From: Pseudacidovorax sp. NFM-22
GTDB lineage: Bacteria; Pseudomonadota; Gammaproteobacteria; Burkholderiales; Burkholderiaceae_C
Reading direction: 5' to 3'
Assembly: GCF_021401245.1 (NCBI RefSeq)
Contig: NZ_JACBFY010000006.1
Span: 480,993 to 544,992 of the forward strand
DNA: 64,000 bases
This document shows, in pieces, positions 63,648-64,000 of the stretch; within the stretch, counting starts at the first letter, position 1; the number at the start of each line of letters is the position of its first letter. A program made the translations under genes and the position numbers. Under the pieces are notes generated by a model. The model was not told where the DNA came from and searched no databases. It was given only the letters and a program-made list of their open reading frames with translations.

Positions 63648-64000
63648 CTGCTCGGTGCATCGGGAAGAGCCGCCGCGTGGACGAAGGGTGGTGGGCGCTT
63701 CGGCAGCAGCCTTCATCTCTCACATGAGAACCCGCGTGCGAGCCGCAGTTGCCGAGCAACGTGACTCCACGCATGAATCTCTTCAGCGAGTTCCCGACGC
63801 GGGGGCGTCACTCAGCTTGGCGCCCTGACAGGCGGGACAAAGAATTTTGTCAGCAGCTTGCTTCCCAGCCGAAAACCCTCGTATACTGGCGGGCTCGCTG
63901 ACTGACACGCATCTTTGTTGTGAGTTTGGCTGGTGAGGGGTTTGAGAGAATGACGGCAGCTTCTGGAAAAAAGAAGTTGCGCTTTTAGAAAAAAGCGTGT
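63648..64000 (+). promoter_or_regulatory. Intergenic region with probable stable-RNA promoter
   Basis: No supportable gene lies in these 353 bases. TTGCTT (63858-63863), 18 bases, then TATACT (63882-63887) forms a promoter whose discriminator (GGCGGGCTCGC) is GC-rich, as in stringently controlled rRNA/tRNA promoters. Downstream, 63967-63997 is an A-rich, GTTGCGCTTTTAGAAAAAAG-type sequence that could be a boxA-like element or an UP element of a second promoter just beyond the window edge. The RNA genes themselves are not included, so this is inferred. Confidence 0.45.

Noticed and set aside
63773..63829. An 18-codon frame (starting MNLFSEFPTRGRHSAWRP) after livM
   Set aside because: No ribosome-binding site, promoter or similarity could be seen; too short to support.
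1..64000. CRISPR arrays, insertion sequences, phage or toxin-antitoxin modules
   Set aside because: No regularly spaced repeats, transposase motifs or integrase motifs were found; the only repeats are single intergenic palindromes.

Overview
The window is a GC-rich (roughly two-thirds G+C) chromosomal segment with tightly packed genes. Separate nuoC and nuoD, a complete nuoA-N operon followed by a DUF2818 gene, the tpiA-secG-tRNA-Leu-nuo order, and the nasR-nrtABD-nasA layout all point to a betaproteobacterium of the Burkholderiales, most likely Comamonadaceae. This placement rests on gene content and order; no database search was possible. I see no transposase, integrase, phage gene, CRISPR array or complete rRNA gene.

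Layout. 44-5903: housekeeping genes (mog, yjgA, pmbA, a LysR regulator facing a TauE/SafE permease, a NUDIX hydrolase, yqeY, rpsU). 6159-18119, all leftward: a nitrate assimilation block in transcription order nasR, nrtA, nrtB, nrtD, a FAD oxidoreductase, nasA, ybiB, cobA and an HI0933-type flavoprotein. 18287-19348: tsaD. 19287-25931: a fructose PTS (divergent fruR; fruB-fruK-fruA). 26038-30220: a shikimate-dehydrogenase-like gene, hsp20, an orphan amino-acid-type binding protein, an aminotransferase, and two repeat-like intergenic elements. 30361-35659: rpsO, pnp, a quinone oxidoreductase, tpiA, secG, tRNA-Leu(GAG). 35735-51523: nuoA-N, then DUF2818, an ADP-ribose-pyrophosphatase-type NUDIX gene and DUF1178 in one run. 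51671-58553: an ABC exporter, then marR with an RND-free tripartite efflux set (NodT-type outer-membrane factor, EmrA, EmrB). 58885-63647: a branched-chain amino-acid ABC importer (livG, F, K, H, M). The last 350 bases look like the upstream region of a stable-RNA operon lying beyond the window.

How genes work together. The nitrate block imports nitrate (NrtABD), reduces it (FAD subunit plus NasA) and supplies a siroheme precursor enzyme (CobA). Its leader carries a near-perfect sigma-54 promoter, two hexaloop hairpins of the ANTAR-target type (both with loop AAAGGC) and an intrinsic terminator that shares bases with the second hairpin, while nasR encodes a NIT-ANTAR antiterminator. This is the clearest regulatory system in the window. 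The fru operon is flanked by two nearly identical LacI-type operators. The efflux operon has a MarR palindrome inside a consensus promoter whose start falls on the marR ATG.

The least expected items are a 38-codon partial duplicate of the nasA 5' end lying directly before nasA, four mutually complementary arms between secG and tRNA-Leu, a histidine-rich insert in NuoL, and a Walker A lysine-to-arginine change in LivF. I did not find a wholly new multigene system.
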